Assembly (NCBI GenBank): GCA_947451525.1
Contig: CANFZM010000003.1
Coordinates: forward strand, 62,001 to 126,000
Length of the DNA stretch: 64,000 nt
Origin: Flavobacteriaceae bacterium
Lineage (GTDB): Bacteria; Bacteroidota; Bacteroidia; Flavobacteriales; Flavobacteriaceae
Direction of reading: 5' to 3'
The translations under genes and the position numbers were made by a program. Within the stretch, counting starts at the first letter, position 1; each line of letters starts with the position of its first letter. Positions 49,711 through 60,778 of this stretch are shown here, piece by piece. The notes beneath the pieces are model-generated. The model saw only the letters and a list, made by a program, of their open reading frames with translations, had not been told where the DNA came from and did not search any database.

Positions 49711-52700
49711 ATGCTTATGAATTATTACAAAAAAAGACTTTATTTTTTTAACTTATGTTTATTTTTACTTTTAGGTGCTTTAAGTTATTCGCAGAATAAC
49801 AAACCTTATCATTATGTGTCAAACAAAAATACACCAGTAACAAGTATTATTGCATTGCCTGTACATCCTGCAATATGTAGCAGTGTGCCTGGAACAGGAA
49901 TAGCAGTTACCACTACAGGAACATCAACATCAATATACTACGCTCCAACTAATGGAAATGCTTGTTCTTCGAGTTCGGATTTTAGTGGAAATGGTGCATG
50001 GACTAGTTTCTTTGATACTGGTTTTATTAAATATACATTTAGCCAACCCTTAACCTCGGCTACTATATCATTTTCTGTTGTTGACGGAAATTATGACAAC
50101 GGAGGTACTGCGCCAGCAGGAGCAGATATTGGGCAAATAACGACTAATAGTAGCGGTTTAACTACGCTTTCAAATTCTTGTGGAGCTACAATTTTAGGAA
50201 ATGTACTAACATCAAGTTATGTTAACAACTATGGAGATGTAAGGGTTACTGTTACTGCTACATGCCCATTTACAACAATCACTTTAGTTAACATTGGAGG
50301 TCAAACAGGCTGGGTTCAAGGAAATCCTTGTAATTTTTCATTAACCCCTGTCAATAATTGCATTACTTATGCCCCAATTTTGAATGCTACATCATTAAGT
50401 AATATTTGCCCAAATACTACAGCAAATTTATCAAGTATCACAGCTAGTAATATGCCCAATTCTTGTAGTTCTTATAATTTAACTTGGCACAGTTCAGCCA
50501 CAGCTTCCTCAACTAATGTTATAAATCCTAATACAAGTGTTGGTGCGGGTACTTATTATGCTTCTATTTATAACCCTGCATCAAATTGCTACAGTCCTAC
50601 TACTCCAGTAGTAGTAACTTTAAATGTTTGCTCTACTACTACAGATATTAAGGCAGTGAAGACTATAAGTAATGCAACTCCTAGTGTTGGGTCTAACGTG
50701 ACTTTTACTATTACCGCTACAAATATTAGTACTAGTAGCAGTACAAATACAGTAGTAAATGATGTTTTACCAACTGGTTATACTTTGGTTAGTGCAACTC
50801 CATCTGTGGGTACTTGGACTGCTCCAAACTAGACAATAGGCACATTAGCCAATGGTGCAAGTGCTACATTAACGGTTGTAGTTACTATAAAAGCTACAGG
50901 GAATTATACTAATACAGCGACAATAACCTCAAGCCAAACCGATACAACACTTTCTAACAATACATCGAGTGTAACGCCTACGGTTTTATATGCTGCACCT
51001 GATAATTTTAGTAGTACGGCAATTAGCTCCTGCACAGGAGGAATTACAGCATCCGTGCTTACTAATGACACTTTAAATGCAACATTAATTACCAATTCAC
51101 AAGTAACGACATCGATTGTTAATGCGGGGGGGTTAATAGGAGTTTCAATAAATAATTTAGGGGTTATTTCAGTAGGAGCAGGTAATGCTACAGGAAGTTA
51201 TACCGTTACTTATAGAATTTGTCAAACTGCTACAGGTTTTACTTCAAACTGTTCGCAAGGTAACGCAGTTATTAGTATTTCAAATACGCCACTAGTTGCG
51301 GGTAATGACAGTTTTGTAGCCAATCCAATTAATACTCTAACAGGTGGTACAACTGCAACGGTATTTACCAATGACACTTTAAATGGTGTTGTGGTTACTA
51401 GCTCTTCTGTAGTAGCTTCAATTGTTTCGGTAACTCCAACAATTACACCAATGCCAACCATTAGTAATACAGGAATGATTACAATTCCTCCAGGGACTAC
51501 AATCGGAACGTATACTATTGTTTATAAAATTGTACAAAATGGTTGTGCTTTAAATTTTACAACTGCAACTGCAACCATTTCTGTTACTGAACAAACTATT
51601 ATTACACCTACTATTACTCCGGGTATTAGAGCTAATAATATCGTTTCAAAAACTGATACTCAAAGTACTGGAAAAATAATAATTGCGGGTTATTTTAGTG
51701 CTTATAATAACGTCACAGGTTATAATATTGTTAGATTAAACACCGATTTAACTCTTGACACCTCTTCACCTTTGTTTGTTACTACTGGTTCAATACCTGC
51801 TGACTATACACCATTTGATATGAGAATAGTTAGAAATGCAGGAAGCAATTTCAATAAAATTTTACTTGTAGGTCTTTTTGACGGGTATAATGGCGGAAGT
51901 AATGGTCATGCAATTGCTAGATTAACAGTTGATGGTGCTAATGATAGTACTTTTAATAGTGGACAATTACTAACTCCAACCTCTGTAAGAGGGGTATCGG
52001 GTAGAAATGCTATTATTTACAGTTGTTACATCATTCCTGATGGATTACCAAATGCAGGTAAAATACTTATAGGAGGTTCATTTGATAAATATAATGGATA
52101 CCCTGCCAATAGTATTGCCCTGCTAAACGCAGATGGTACTTATGACGAAACTTCTACTTTTAACACCAAAGTAAACACTATGATTGTTACTAATAATAGC
52201 AATTCTATGCCAGGATTTAATTCAGTACCAATGGCATTTGAAGTGCAACCCAACGGACAAATTATAGTTACAGGTTACTTTACTTGGTACAATGGATTAA
52301 ATAAAGTAGGTATATTACGACTTAATAGTAATGGTACTCTTGACACTACTTTTAATAGTACAGGGGCAGGTTTTGCTACAATGAATGCAACCAGTACACG
52401 AAATGGTAATAATGCTAGTGTAATTGTATTGCAACCTGATGGAAAAATAATAATTGGAGGATATTTTACACATTATAACAATACCGTTAGAAATAATATT
52501 GTAAGGCTTAATTCTGATGGTTCGTTAGATACTACTTTTAATGTTGGAACAGGATTTAACAATAATGTCATTCACCCCGTAACAGGTACTAACGGACTGA
52601 TAAGAAGTTTAGTGCTAGATGTAGTAAGTGACCCTAATAAATGGTATGTTTATGTAGGTGGCGATTTTACCGCTTATAACGGTACAGCTTGTGATGAAAT

Positions 52701-53208
52701 TGTAAGATTGTTTTGTAAATCACCTACGGCATCTAACGTTGGTACAAAAGATGGTGGATTTAGATTATTAAATGGAGGAACAGACGGAACCGTTTGGAGT
52801 ATGAAACAACAAAGTGATGGAAAAATTATTATTGGTGGTCAATTTACTACTTATAGTACAGTTTCAGCATTAAATGTTACTCGTATCTTTCCCGGAAATC
52901 CAAGTTTAGAATCTAAAAACGGAACTATTTATTATGATAGTGAGCCTGAAATTGATTTATTTGCTGATGCTGACGTGATTTTATACCCTAACCCAAGTAC
53001 AGGAATTATTAATTTTAAAACTGATACTCTTAAAGATACTACTTTTAGTATTAAAGTATATAATGCACTTGGGCAAAAGGTTTTTGAAACCGAGTATTCA
53101 AATACAAAAGATACTTCACTTAATTTGAGTGACTTGAAAAAAGGAACATATTTTGTTACCTTTACAAATGAAACTAAAACCGTTACTAAAACGGTTATCT
53201 TGCAATAA
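49711..53208 (+). pseudogene. T9SS-secreted DUF11 + delta-60-repeat surface protein interrupted by one in-frame TAG
   Basis: Both listed ORFs (49711-50832, 51055-53208) are in one frame; TAG at 50830 falls in a DUF11-like motif (TWTAPN[*][15 protein letters not shown]); C-terminal [11 protein letters not shown]... type A sorting domain. Confidence 0.85.
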
Positions 53209-53222
53209 TAATTTTAACCAAT

Positions 53223-53248
53223 CCTTGCACCAAAATTTTGGTGCAAGG
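53223..53248. repeat. perfect 26-bp palindrome CCTTGCACCAAAATTTTGGTGCAAGG
   Basis: Read directly. Confidence 0.95.
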
Positions 53249-53360
53249 GTGATAAAAAACAATAGGCTATGAAATCGCCAATAAAAAGGTTTGCGTGAGC
53301 AAAACCCAAAAATAAAAAGGCGATAACATATATTGCCTTTAAAAAATAAATTATAAACAT

Positions 53361-54878
53361 ATGAAAAAGTTAATTTTATTATTTTTATTATTTGGTGCAA
53401 ATGCTTTTTCTCAAGCAGGTTCGTTTGATACTACTTTTGATGAAGATGGTAAAACAACTGTATGTTTTACACAAGACACACATTTTTCTAAAGGTTCTAA
53501 TTTTCAATCAGATGGGAAGATTATTTATTTTGGGGCTAATACAATCTCATGTGCTTACGATTTAGTTCGATTCAATATTGATGGTTCACTGGATACTAAT
53601 TTTGGAACTAATGGAATTGTAACAAATATTTGTTCATCATTTCCAAATAGTGGTGGTTATTATGCAATAGATATGGCTATTCAATTGGATGATAAAATTC
53701 TGATTATGGGCACTCAACAGAATAATACCTATCCAAATGCCTACTGGCTTGCAAGATTTACTTCTGATGGTGCTTTAGACCCAACTTTTAATGGTACAGG
53801 ATTTAAAAATTTATCTTTTGGAACTATACAAGATAGAGGATTTTGTATTGCCTTGCAAGCGGATGGAAAAATATTAGTGGGGGGTACTTCGGGTAATACC
53901 GCTGAATTTTTTACGGTAGCTCGGCTTACTACTTCTGGAGGATTAGACACCACTTTTGGAGTTGGAGGTAAAGCACAAGTTGCTTTCTCGGGTACTGAGA
54001 GTATGGCTAATAGCATTTTAGTGCAACCCGATGGACGGATTTTATTAGGAGGCTATACCGTAAATGCCCCTTATGCTAAAGATTTTGCTTTAGTTCGTTT
54101 ATTATCTAATGGCTCAATTGATACCTCTTTTGGAGTGAATGGAAAAGTTATTACTACGGTAGATTCTAATTATTCAGATGCTATCACTCAACTGGCTCTT
54201 CAATCGGATGGCAAAATAGTAGCAGGTGGATTTACTTCGTTTGAAGTGGCTCACAAAATGGCAGTTGTTAGATATTTATCAAACGGAAGTATTGATACAA
54301 CTTTTGGTACCAATGGTATTAATGTTATAACTGACGGTTTTGGTGGTCAAAATTGTAGTGTAGCTGTCCAAGCAGATAATAAAATAATTGTTGCTGGCGG
54401 TTGGCAGGGTTCTTACTTTGAGGTATTTCGTTTTCTAAATAGTGGTGCTTTAGATACTGCTTTTGGAACTAATGGACTGGTTAATGCTTTTCCTGTAACA
54501 GGTGGATATGCCTCTAAAGTTTTAATACAAGCAGACAATAAAATTGTGGTTACGGGTTCATCTCAAAGTGCTGATTTTACAGCTTCTTGCGCAAGTGTTA
54601 TTCGTTTAAATCCTGGCACTTTAGCAAAAGATAGTTTTAGTAATTCTATTGTATCTTTATTCCCTAATCCTACCACTGGGGTAGTTAGTTTTGATAATAG
54701 CATTAATTCTTTTGAAAATGTTATTATTTATAATTATTTAGGACAAGATGTAGGTAAACAAAAAATAAACTCTGTAAGTGATTCACAAATAAATTTAAGT
54801 AATTTTTCTAATGGTGTTTATTTGTTAAAATTTATTGGTGAGAATAACAATGCCGTTGCTAAAGTATTGAAAGAGTGA
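53361..54878 (+). CDS. delta-60 repeat protein with T9SS type A sorting domain
   Basis: Repeated LQ.DGKI...GG... / GSIDTTFG units; C-terminal LFPNPTTGVVSF... Confidence 0.9.
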   Translation: MKKLILLFLLFGANAFSQAGSFDTTFDEDGKTTVCFTQDTHFSKGSNFQSDGKIIYFGANTISCAYDLVRFNIDGSLDTNFGTNGIVTNICSSFPNSGGYYAIDMAIQLDDKILIMGTQQNNTYPNAYWLARFTSDGALDPTFNGTGFKNLSFGTIQDRGFCIALQADGKILVGGTSGNTAEFFTVARLTTSGGLDTTFGVGGKAQVAFSGTESMANSILVQPDGRILLGGYTVNAPYAKDFALVRLLSNGSIDTSFGVNGKVITTVDSNYSDAITQLALQSDGKIVAGGFTSFEVAHKMAVVRYLSNGSIDTTFGTNGINVITDGFGGQNCSVAVQADNKIIVAGGWQGSYFEVFRFLNSGALDTAFGTNGLVNAFPVTGGYASKVLIQADNKIVVTGSSQSADFTASCASVIRLNPGTLAKDSFSNSIVSLFPNPTTGVVSFDNSINSFENVIIYNYLGQDVGKQKINSVSDSQINLSNFSNGVYLLKFIGENNNAVAKVLKE

Positions 54879-55036
54879 TTAATACTGAATAATTTTTTGG
54901 GTTACTTATTTTATTTTTCTTTATTATTTATAAATTTCCCAGTTCGAAAACTCTCTAAGCGAGATTTTTAGTTTTTTTAACTTCGTAAAAAGCATGCACA
55001 ATGTTTGTTTTCTAGCCTGATAGAAATGAAAATAAT

Positions 55037-55066
55037 AAATGTTCCGATTTTTTCGGGACATTTTTT
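55037..55066 (+). terminator. terminator-like hairpin
   Basis: AATGTTCCGA ttttt TCGGGACATT + T-run. Confidence 0.75.
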
Positions 55067-55075
55067 ATTGTAATG

Positions 55076-55128
55076 GATAGCGGGAATTGCCTTTACTAAA
55101 ATGCGCAAGCCATTCGCTCCTGAAAAAA
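55076..55128 (-). repeat. interspersed repeat family B, partial copy 4
   Basis: atagcgggaattgcctttactaaaatgcgcaagccattcgctcc. Confidence 0.8.
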
Positions 55129-56592
55129 CTATATCTTTTTTCGCATTCTTGCTACAGGAATATCTAGTTGCTCTCTATATTTTGCAATGGTTCTTCGGGC
55201 AATTGGGTAGCCTTTTTCTTTCAGGATATCTGCTAGTTGATCGTCGGGAAGAGGCTTGTGCTTGTCTTCGGCTTCGATTACATTTTGAAGAATTTTTTTG
55301 ATTTCTAAAGTAGAAACATCTTCGCCTTGGTCGTTTTTCATGGCTTCGGAGAAGAATTCTTTGATGAGTTTGGTGCCATAAGGCGTATCGACATATTTGC
55401 TGTTGGCAACACGAGAAACGGTAGAAATATCCAACCCTACCATATCGGCAATGTCTTTAAGAATCATCGGTTTTAGGCTGGTTTCTTCGCCGTCTAAAAA
55501 GTACTCTTGTTGAAAGTGCATGATGGCATTCATGGTCACATAAAGGGTTTCTTGACGTTGTTTGATGGCGTCAATAAACCATTTGGCAGAGTCTAATTTT
55601 TGTTTGATGAACTGGACCGCATCTTTTTGGGAATTGGATTTATCTCGAGATTCTTTATAGGTTTGCATCATTTCTTGGTAGTCTTTGGAGACGTGCAAGG
55701 AAGGTGCATTTCGGCCGTTAAGGGTTAGTTCAAGTTCGCCATCGTTAATGCGAATGGCAAAATCTGGAACAATATTTTCGGTAACTTTGTTATTTCCGGT
55801 GAAGGAACCTCCGGGCTTTGGATTTAGTTTTTCTATTTCGTGAACGGTTTTTTTTAACTGGTCTTGCGAAATAACATATTTTTGAAGCAACTTGTCGTAA
55901 TGCTTTTTGGTAAAGGCTTCAAATTGGTTTTCAATAATATCCATTGCCAAGGCAATGTCTTGGGTTGGGGTTTTGTGTTTGAGTTGCAGTAACAAACATT
56001 CTTGTAGATCTCTTGCGCCAACGCCAGAAGGTTCTAATTCGTGAATAACGTGTAGCATGCGCTCTACAGTTTTCTCGTCGGTATAGATTCCTTGGGTGAA
56101 CGCCATGTCATCTACAATATCTTGAACGGTTCTGCGGATGTAACCCATATCGTCTATGCTGCCAACCAAAAATTCTGCAATTTCACGGTCGGTATCGTTA
56201 AGGATAAAGGTATTTAACTGGTTGATTAAATCTTGATGGAAACTTACTGGCGATGCAAAAGGATTTTCTCTTTCTTCATCTTCACTGTAATTATTGGTTT
56301 GTAATTTATAATCGGGCGTTTCGTCGTTGCTTAAATACTCATCAATATTTATATCTTCGGCTTCAATGTTGTCGCTACCTTCATAATCTTCGTATTCGTC
56401 ATTGTTGTCGAATTCGTCTTTTTCGAATACTTCTTCTTCGTCCTTTCCGGTTTCTAAAGCTGGATTTTCATTCATTTCTTCCAACAAACGTTGCTCAAAT
56501 GCCAGTGTAGGCAACTGAATTAACTTCATCAACTGGATTTGTTGCGGAGATAATTTTTGAGAAAGTTTAAATTGTAAGTTTTGTTTTAACAT
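55129..56592 (-). CDS. rpoN: RNA polymerase sigma-54 factor
   Basis: MLKQNLQFKLSQKLSPQQIQLMKLIQLP, GYPIARRTIAKYREQL RpoN box. Confidence 0.97.
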   Translation of the reverse strand: MLKQNLQFKLSQKLSPQQIQLMKLIQLPTLAFEQRLLEEMNENPALETGKDEEEVFEKDEFDNNDEYEDYEGSDNIEAEDINIDEYLSNDETPDYKLQTNNYSEDEERENPFASPVSFHQDLINQLNTFILNDTDREIAEFLVGSIDDMGYIRRTVQDIVDDMAFTQGIYTDEKTVERMLHVIHELEPSGVGARDLQECLLLQLKHKTPTQDIALAMDIIENQFEAFTKKHYDKLLQKYVISQDQLKKTVHEIEKLNPKPGGSFTGNNKVTENIVPDFAIRINDGELELTLNGRNAPSLHVSKDYQEMMQTYKESRDKSNSQKDAVQFIKQKLDSAKWFIDAIKQRQETLYVTMNAIMHFQQEYFLDGEETSLKPMILKDIADMVGLDISTVSRVANSKYVDTPYGTKLIKEFFSEAMKNDQGEDVSTLEIKKILQNVIEAEDKHKPLPDDQLADILKEKGYPIARRTIAKYREQLDIPVARMRKKI

Positions 56593-56665
56593 TATAGTTT
56601 GTGGTTTGTTGTTTGTGGTTTGTAGTTGAAACGATTAACTACAAACCAAAAACTATAAACAATTT

Positions 56666-58102
56666 CTAAAACTCTGCATTCATAGGTGTTCTTGGAAAAG
56701 GAATTACGTCTCTAATATTAGTCATACCAGTAACGAATAATACTAATCTCTCAAATCCTAATCCGAAACCAGAGTGAACCGCCGAACCAAATCTTCTTGT
56801 GTCTAAATACCACCAAAGTTCTTCTTCGTCAATTCCGAGGGCTTTCATTTTTTCAACCAAAACATCAAAACGCTCTTCTCTTTGGGATCCACCAACGATT
56901 TCACCAATCCCTGGGAAAAGGATATCCATGGCACGAACGGTTTTTCCGTCTTCGTTTAATCGCATGTAAAACGCTTTGATATTTGCAGGATAATCAAATA
57001 AAATTACCGGACATTTAAAGTGTTTTTCTACTAAATAACGTTCGTGTTCGCTTTGTAAATCGGCACCCCATTCGTTAATAATATAATTGAATTTTTTCTT
57101 TTTATTCGGAGTACAATCTCTTAAAATATCGATGGCTTCGGTATACGAAACGCGTTTGAAATTATTTTCTAAGACAAAATTTAATTTTTCTAACAATGCC
57201 ATTTCGCTTCGTTCGGCTTGTGGTTTTGCTTTTTCTTCGTCTAATAAACGACCTTCTAAAAATTTCAAATCGTCTTGGCATTTATCCATTGTGTATTTAA
57301 TCACATTTTGAATAAAATCTTCTGCCAAATCCATATTGTCGTTCAAATCATTGAAAGCAACTTCGGGTTCTATCATCCAAAATTCAGCCAAATGGCGCGA
57401 AGTATTGGAGTTTTCTGCACGAAAAGTTGGCCCAAAAGTATATACTTGACCAAGAGCCATAGCATAGGTTTCGGCTTCTAATTGTCCTGAAACGGTCAAG
57501 TTGGTTTCTTTTCCGAAGAAATCTTCTTTATGATTTACTTTACCTTCTTCGGTTCTTGGAGTTCCGTCAAATGGCAAAGCGGTAACTTTAAACATTTCAC
57601 CAGCACCCTCAGCATCCGAACCAGTAATTATTGGTGTATTTACATATACAAATCCTTTTTCTTGGAAGTAGTTGTGCACTGCAAAAGACAGTACTGAACG
57701 AACTCTCATTATAGCACCAAACATATTAGTTCGCGCACGCAAATGCGCATTTTCACGAAGAAAATCTAAACTCGGTTTATTTTTTGGTTGTATTGGAAAT
57801 TTCTCCGCATCACAATCTCCTAGAATTTCTAATTTAGAAACTTGAATTTCGTATTTCTGTCCAGCACCTTTGCTTTCTACTAACTCTCCAGTAACGGAAA
57901 CTGCAGCACCGGTAGTGATTCTTTTTAAAGTTTCTTCGGCAGTGTTTTCAAAGTCCACTACACATTGAATATTATGAATGGTAGAACCATCATTCAACGC
58001 AATAAATTGGTTGTTTCTAAAAGTTCTAACCCAACCTTTTGCGTTTACTTCGTGTAGCGTTTTAGTGCTATTTAATAAGTCTTTAACTTTAGTATGTTTC
58101 AT
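56666..58102 (-). CDS. asnS: asparagine--tRNA ligase
   Basis: Class II aa[45 protein letters not shown]. Confidence 0.97.
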   Translation of the reverse strand: MKHTKVKDLLNSTKTLHEVNAKGWVRTFRNNQFIALNDGSTIHNIQCVVDFENTAEETLKRITTGAAVSVTGELVESKGAGQKYEIQVSKLEILGDCDAEKFPIQPKNKPSLDFLRENAHLRARTNMFGAIMRVRSVLSFAVHNYFQEKGFVYVNTPIITGSDAEGAGEMFKVTALPFDGTPRTEEGKVNHKEDFFGKETNLTVSGQLEAETYAMALGQVYTFGPTFRAENSNTSRHLAEFWMIEPEVAFNDLNDNMDLAEDFIQNVIKYTMDKCQDDLKFLEGRLLDEEKAKPQAERSEMALLEKLNFVLENNFKRVSYTEAIDILRDCTPNKKKKFNYIINEWGADLQSEHERYLVEKHFKCPVILFDYPANIKAFYMRLNEDGKTVRAMDILFPGIGEIVGGSQREERFDVLVEKMKALGIDEEELWWYLDTRRFGSAVHSGFGLGFERLVLFVTGMTNIRDVIPFPRTPMNAEF

Positions 58103-58173
58103 TATATAGATTTTTGGATCTTTCGATTTTTGATTGTTAGAAATAACACGTTAAATCGTTTTACAAATATAAA

Positions 58174-60597
58174 TTATTTTTCTTGGTTTTCTTCTTCCTC
58201 TTCCTGGTCATCCTCTTGGGACCGAAGAATATTCAAAGCAGGTTCTTCACTGGCATCTCTTTTTCCACTCCATTTAGCAGTTGTTAATACTAAAGCAGGC
58301 AATACTAATAAATTAGCAAACATTGCAAAAGTAAGCGTTACCGAAATCAAGCCTCCAAGAGCAATGGTTCCGCTAAAACTAGAAAGAGTAAATATGGCAA
58401 ATCCGAAGATTAAAACCATAGAGGTATAAAAGGTACTAACGCCTGTTTCGTGCAAAGCACTTACTACCGATTTTTTTATTTTGCCATTATTATGCAATAA
58501 ATCATGGCGGTATTTAGCCATAAATTGGATGGCATTGTCTACCGAAATTCCGAAGGCAATACTAAATACTAAAATAGTAGAAGGTTTTAATGGAATTCCG
58601 AAATACCCCATCAACCCAGAAGTGATACACAACGGCAATATATTGGTTACTACTGAAGCAAAAATCATCTTCCAAGAACGGAACATATAAGTCATCAATC
58701 CAGCGATAAGTAGTATGGCAAAAATCAAAGATTCAATAAGGTTATCTACCAAATAGGTAGTTCCTTTTTGGAAAACTAATGCTTTTCCTGTAAGGGTAAC
58801 TTTATATTTAGCACTCGGAAAAATTTGATTAATTCTAGTGTTCAATCGCTTTTCAACCTTAGCCATTTCTTCGGTACCAATGTCTTTCATAAAAGTAGTG
58901 ATTCTAGCATATTGCCCTGTAGAATCCACATAACTTTTCATCAAATTTTCTTTGGAATTCTTAGTGGCATTTTTGGCATAACTTAGGATGAATGCTTGCT
59001 CTTGGGAAGTTGGCAATTCATAATATTCCGGATTTCCATTATAATAGGCTTGCTTCGAATATTTTACCAAGTTTACAATAGAAACGGGCTTGGATAACTC
59101 GGGAATACTGTCAATTGTTTTTTGCAACTCGTCCATTTTTCGGATGGTAGACGATTTCATAACCCCTTTCTTATGTCCGGTGTTAATCATAATCTCCAAC
59201 GGTTGCACGCCATTGAATTCTTTTTCAAAAAATAAAATGTCCTTAAAGAAAGAAGCGCCTTTGGGCATTTCGCCAATTAAACTTCCGGAAACTTTCATTT
59301 GGGAAACGCCAATCAAACTAAAAACAAGTAACAATCCGTAGATAATGTAAATTGTTTTTCTTTTGTGACGCACAATATTCTCTACCCAATTTAATATGGA
59401 AGAAAGGTAATTTTTAGTTAAATGGTGTAAATGCTTTTCTTTTGGAATTGGCATAAAACTATACACAATTGGCACTACCACTAAAGTAAGTAGATAAACC
59501 GTGATAACATTTATAGAAGTCACCAATCCAAATTCATAAAGCAAATCGTTTCCTGTAATCATGAAAGTTGCAAAACCAATTGCAGTTGTCATGTTAGTCA
59601 TCAAGGTAGAAACCCCAATTTTAGAAATTACACGTTGTAGGGCTTTCGCTTGGTTTCCATGGATTTTTACTTCTTGTTGGTATTTATTGATTAAGAAAAT
59701 ACAATTCGTTATTCCGATTACAATAATCAACGGAGGAATAATTGCGGTAAGAATAGTGATTTTATAATGGAATAATCCCAAAGTTCCGAAAGACCACATT
59801 ACTCCAAAAATAAGAATACAAATTGAAATAAAAGTTGCTCTAAAAGAACGGAAAAACAAGAAAAATATTAGCGAGGTAATGAATAATGCGGCTCCAATAA
59901 ATAGGCCGATTTCGCCTTTCATGTTCTCGGTATTGATGGTTCGAATGTAAGGCATGCCCGAAACTTTCAAGTCAATTTTGGTTTCTTTTTCAAATTTATC
60001 TACCGCAGGAACCAATACATTTAGGATGAATTCTTTCCGGATAGGAGAATTCACCACTTTTTTATTGATGTATAAAGCAGCGCGAATACTACCCGATTTT
60101 TTATTAAAAAGTAACCCTTCGTAAAAAGGCAAATCGTTAAATAATTGTTTTTTTATACCCGATAAATAAGCCGAATTATTAAGTTGTGTTGCATCAATAA
60201 ACGGAACTAATTGAAATTTTTCGTTTATGGTATCTTTTTGTAATTTCTTCAAATTACTAATCGAAACTACCAGTTCAATTTCTTTATGTGATTTCAGTGA
60301 AACCATCATTTTATTCCAGGCTGCAAAGGCTTTGGGTGTAAAGAAAGCATCGTCTTTTATCCCGATAACAATAAGATTTCCTTCTTCTCCAAAGGTGTTT
60401 AAGAACTGCGTATAATCTTTATTGGCAGGATGATTCTTTGGTAAAAGGTTTGCCTCATTGTAGGTCATTCCTACATTTTTCCATTGAAAGGCAAGAAAAA
60501 CGGTAAGTAAAAAAACTATTACTAAAATTGTTACACGCTTACGGAGCACAATACCAGCAATAAATTCCCAAAAACCTGCTTTTATTTTCTTTTTCAT
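58174..60597 (-). CDS. MMPL/RND family transporter
   Basis: Two patched-like repeats; 12 TM pattern; FGISVDNAIQFMAKYRHDL. Confidence 0.92.
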   Translation of the reverse strand: MKKKIKAGFWEFIAGIVLRKRVTILVIVFLLTVFLAFQWKNVGMTYNEANLLPKNHPANKDYTQFLNTFGEEGNLIVIGIKDDAFFTPKAFAAWNKMMVSLKSHKEIELVVSISNLKKLQKDTINEKFQLVPFIDATQLNNSAYLSGIKKQLFNDLPFYEGLLFNKKSGSIRAALYINKKVVNSPIRKEFILNVLVPAVDKFEKETKIDLKVSGMPYIRTINTENMKGEIGLFIGAALFITSLIFFLFFRSFRATFISICILIFGVMWSFGTLGLFHYKITILTAIIPPLIIVIGITNCIFLINKYQQEVKIHGNQAKALQRVISKIGVSTLMTNMTTAIGFATFMITGNDLLYEFGLVTSINVITVYLLTLVVVPIVYSFMPIPKEKHLHHLTKNYLSSILNWVENIVRHKRKTIYIIYGLLLVFSLIGVSQMKVSGSLIGEMPKGASFFKDILFFEKEFNGVQPLEIMINTGHKKGVMKSSTIRKMDELQKTIDSIPELSKPVSIVNLVKYSKQAYYNGNPEYYELPTSQEQAFILSYAKNATKNSKENLMKSYVDSTGQYARITTFMKDIGTEEMAKVEKRLNTRINQIFPSAKYKVTLTGKALVFQKGTTYLVDNLIESLIFAILLIAGLMTYMFRSWKMIFASVVTNILPLCITSGLMGYFGIPLKPSTILVFSIAFGISVDNAIQFMAKYRHDLLHNNGKIKKSVVSALHETGVSTFYTSMVLIFGFAIFTLSSFSGTIALGGLISVTLTFAMFANLLVLPALVLTTAKWSGKRDASEEPALNILRSQEDDQEEEEENQEK

Positions 60598-60778
60598 TAG
60601 TAAAATTAAACGGAAGCAAAGGTAATTAAATCACATTAATTGCAAAGGGCTAAAAGCAAAACTTTTCCCAAATTTTATTCTGTATTTTTCCTATTATATT
60701 TATGTTAATTTATAGAAAAATTCCTAATTATATTGTTTTGTTTTTCTCATATTTGTAGAATCCAAAAGGATTGAATAT

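Noticed and set aside
51600-54600. Repeated GG...DGKI...GSLDTTF segments as DNA tandem repeats or CRISPR
   Set aside because: They are protein-level delta-60 repeats with diverged codons; no CRISPR-like identical repeats or regular spacers were seen in the window.
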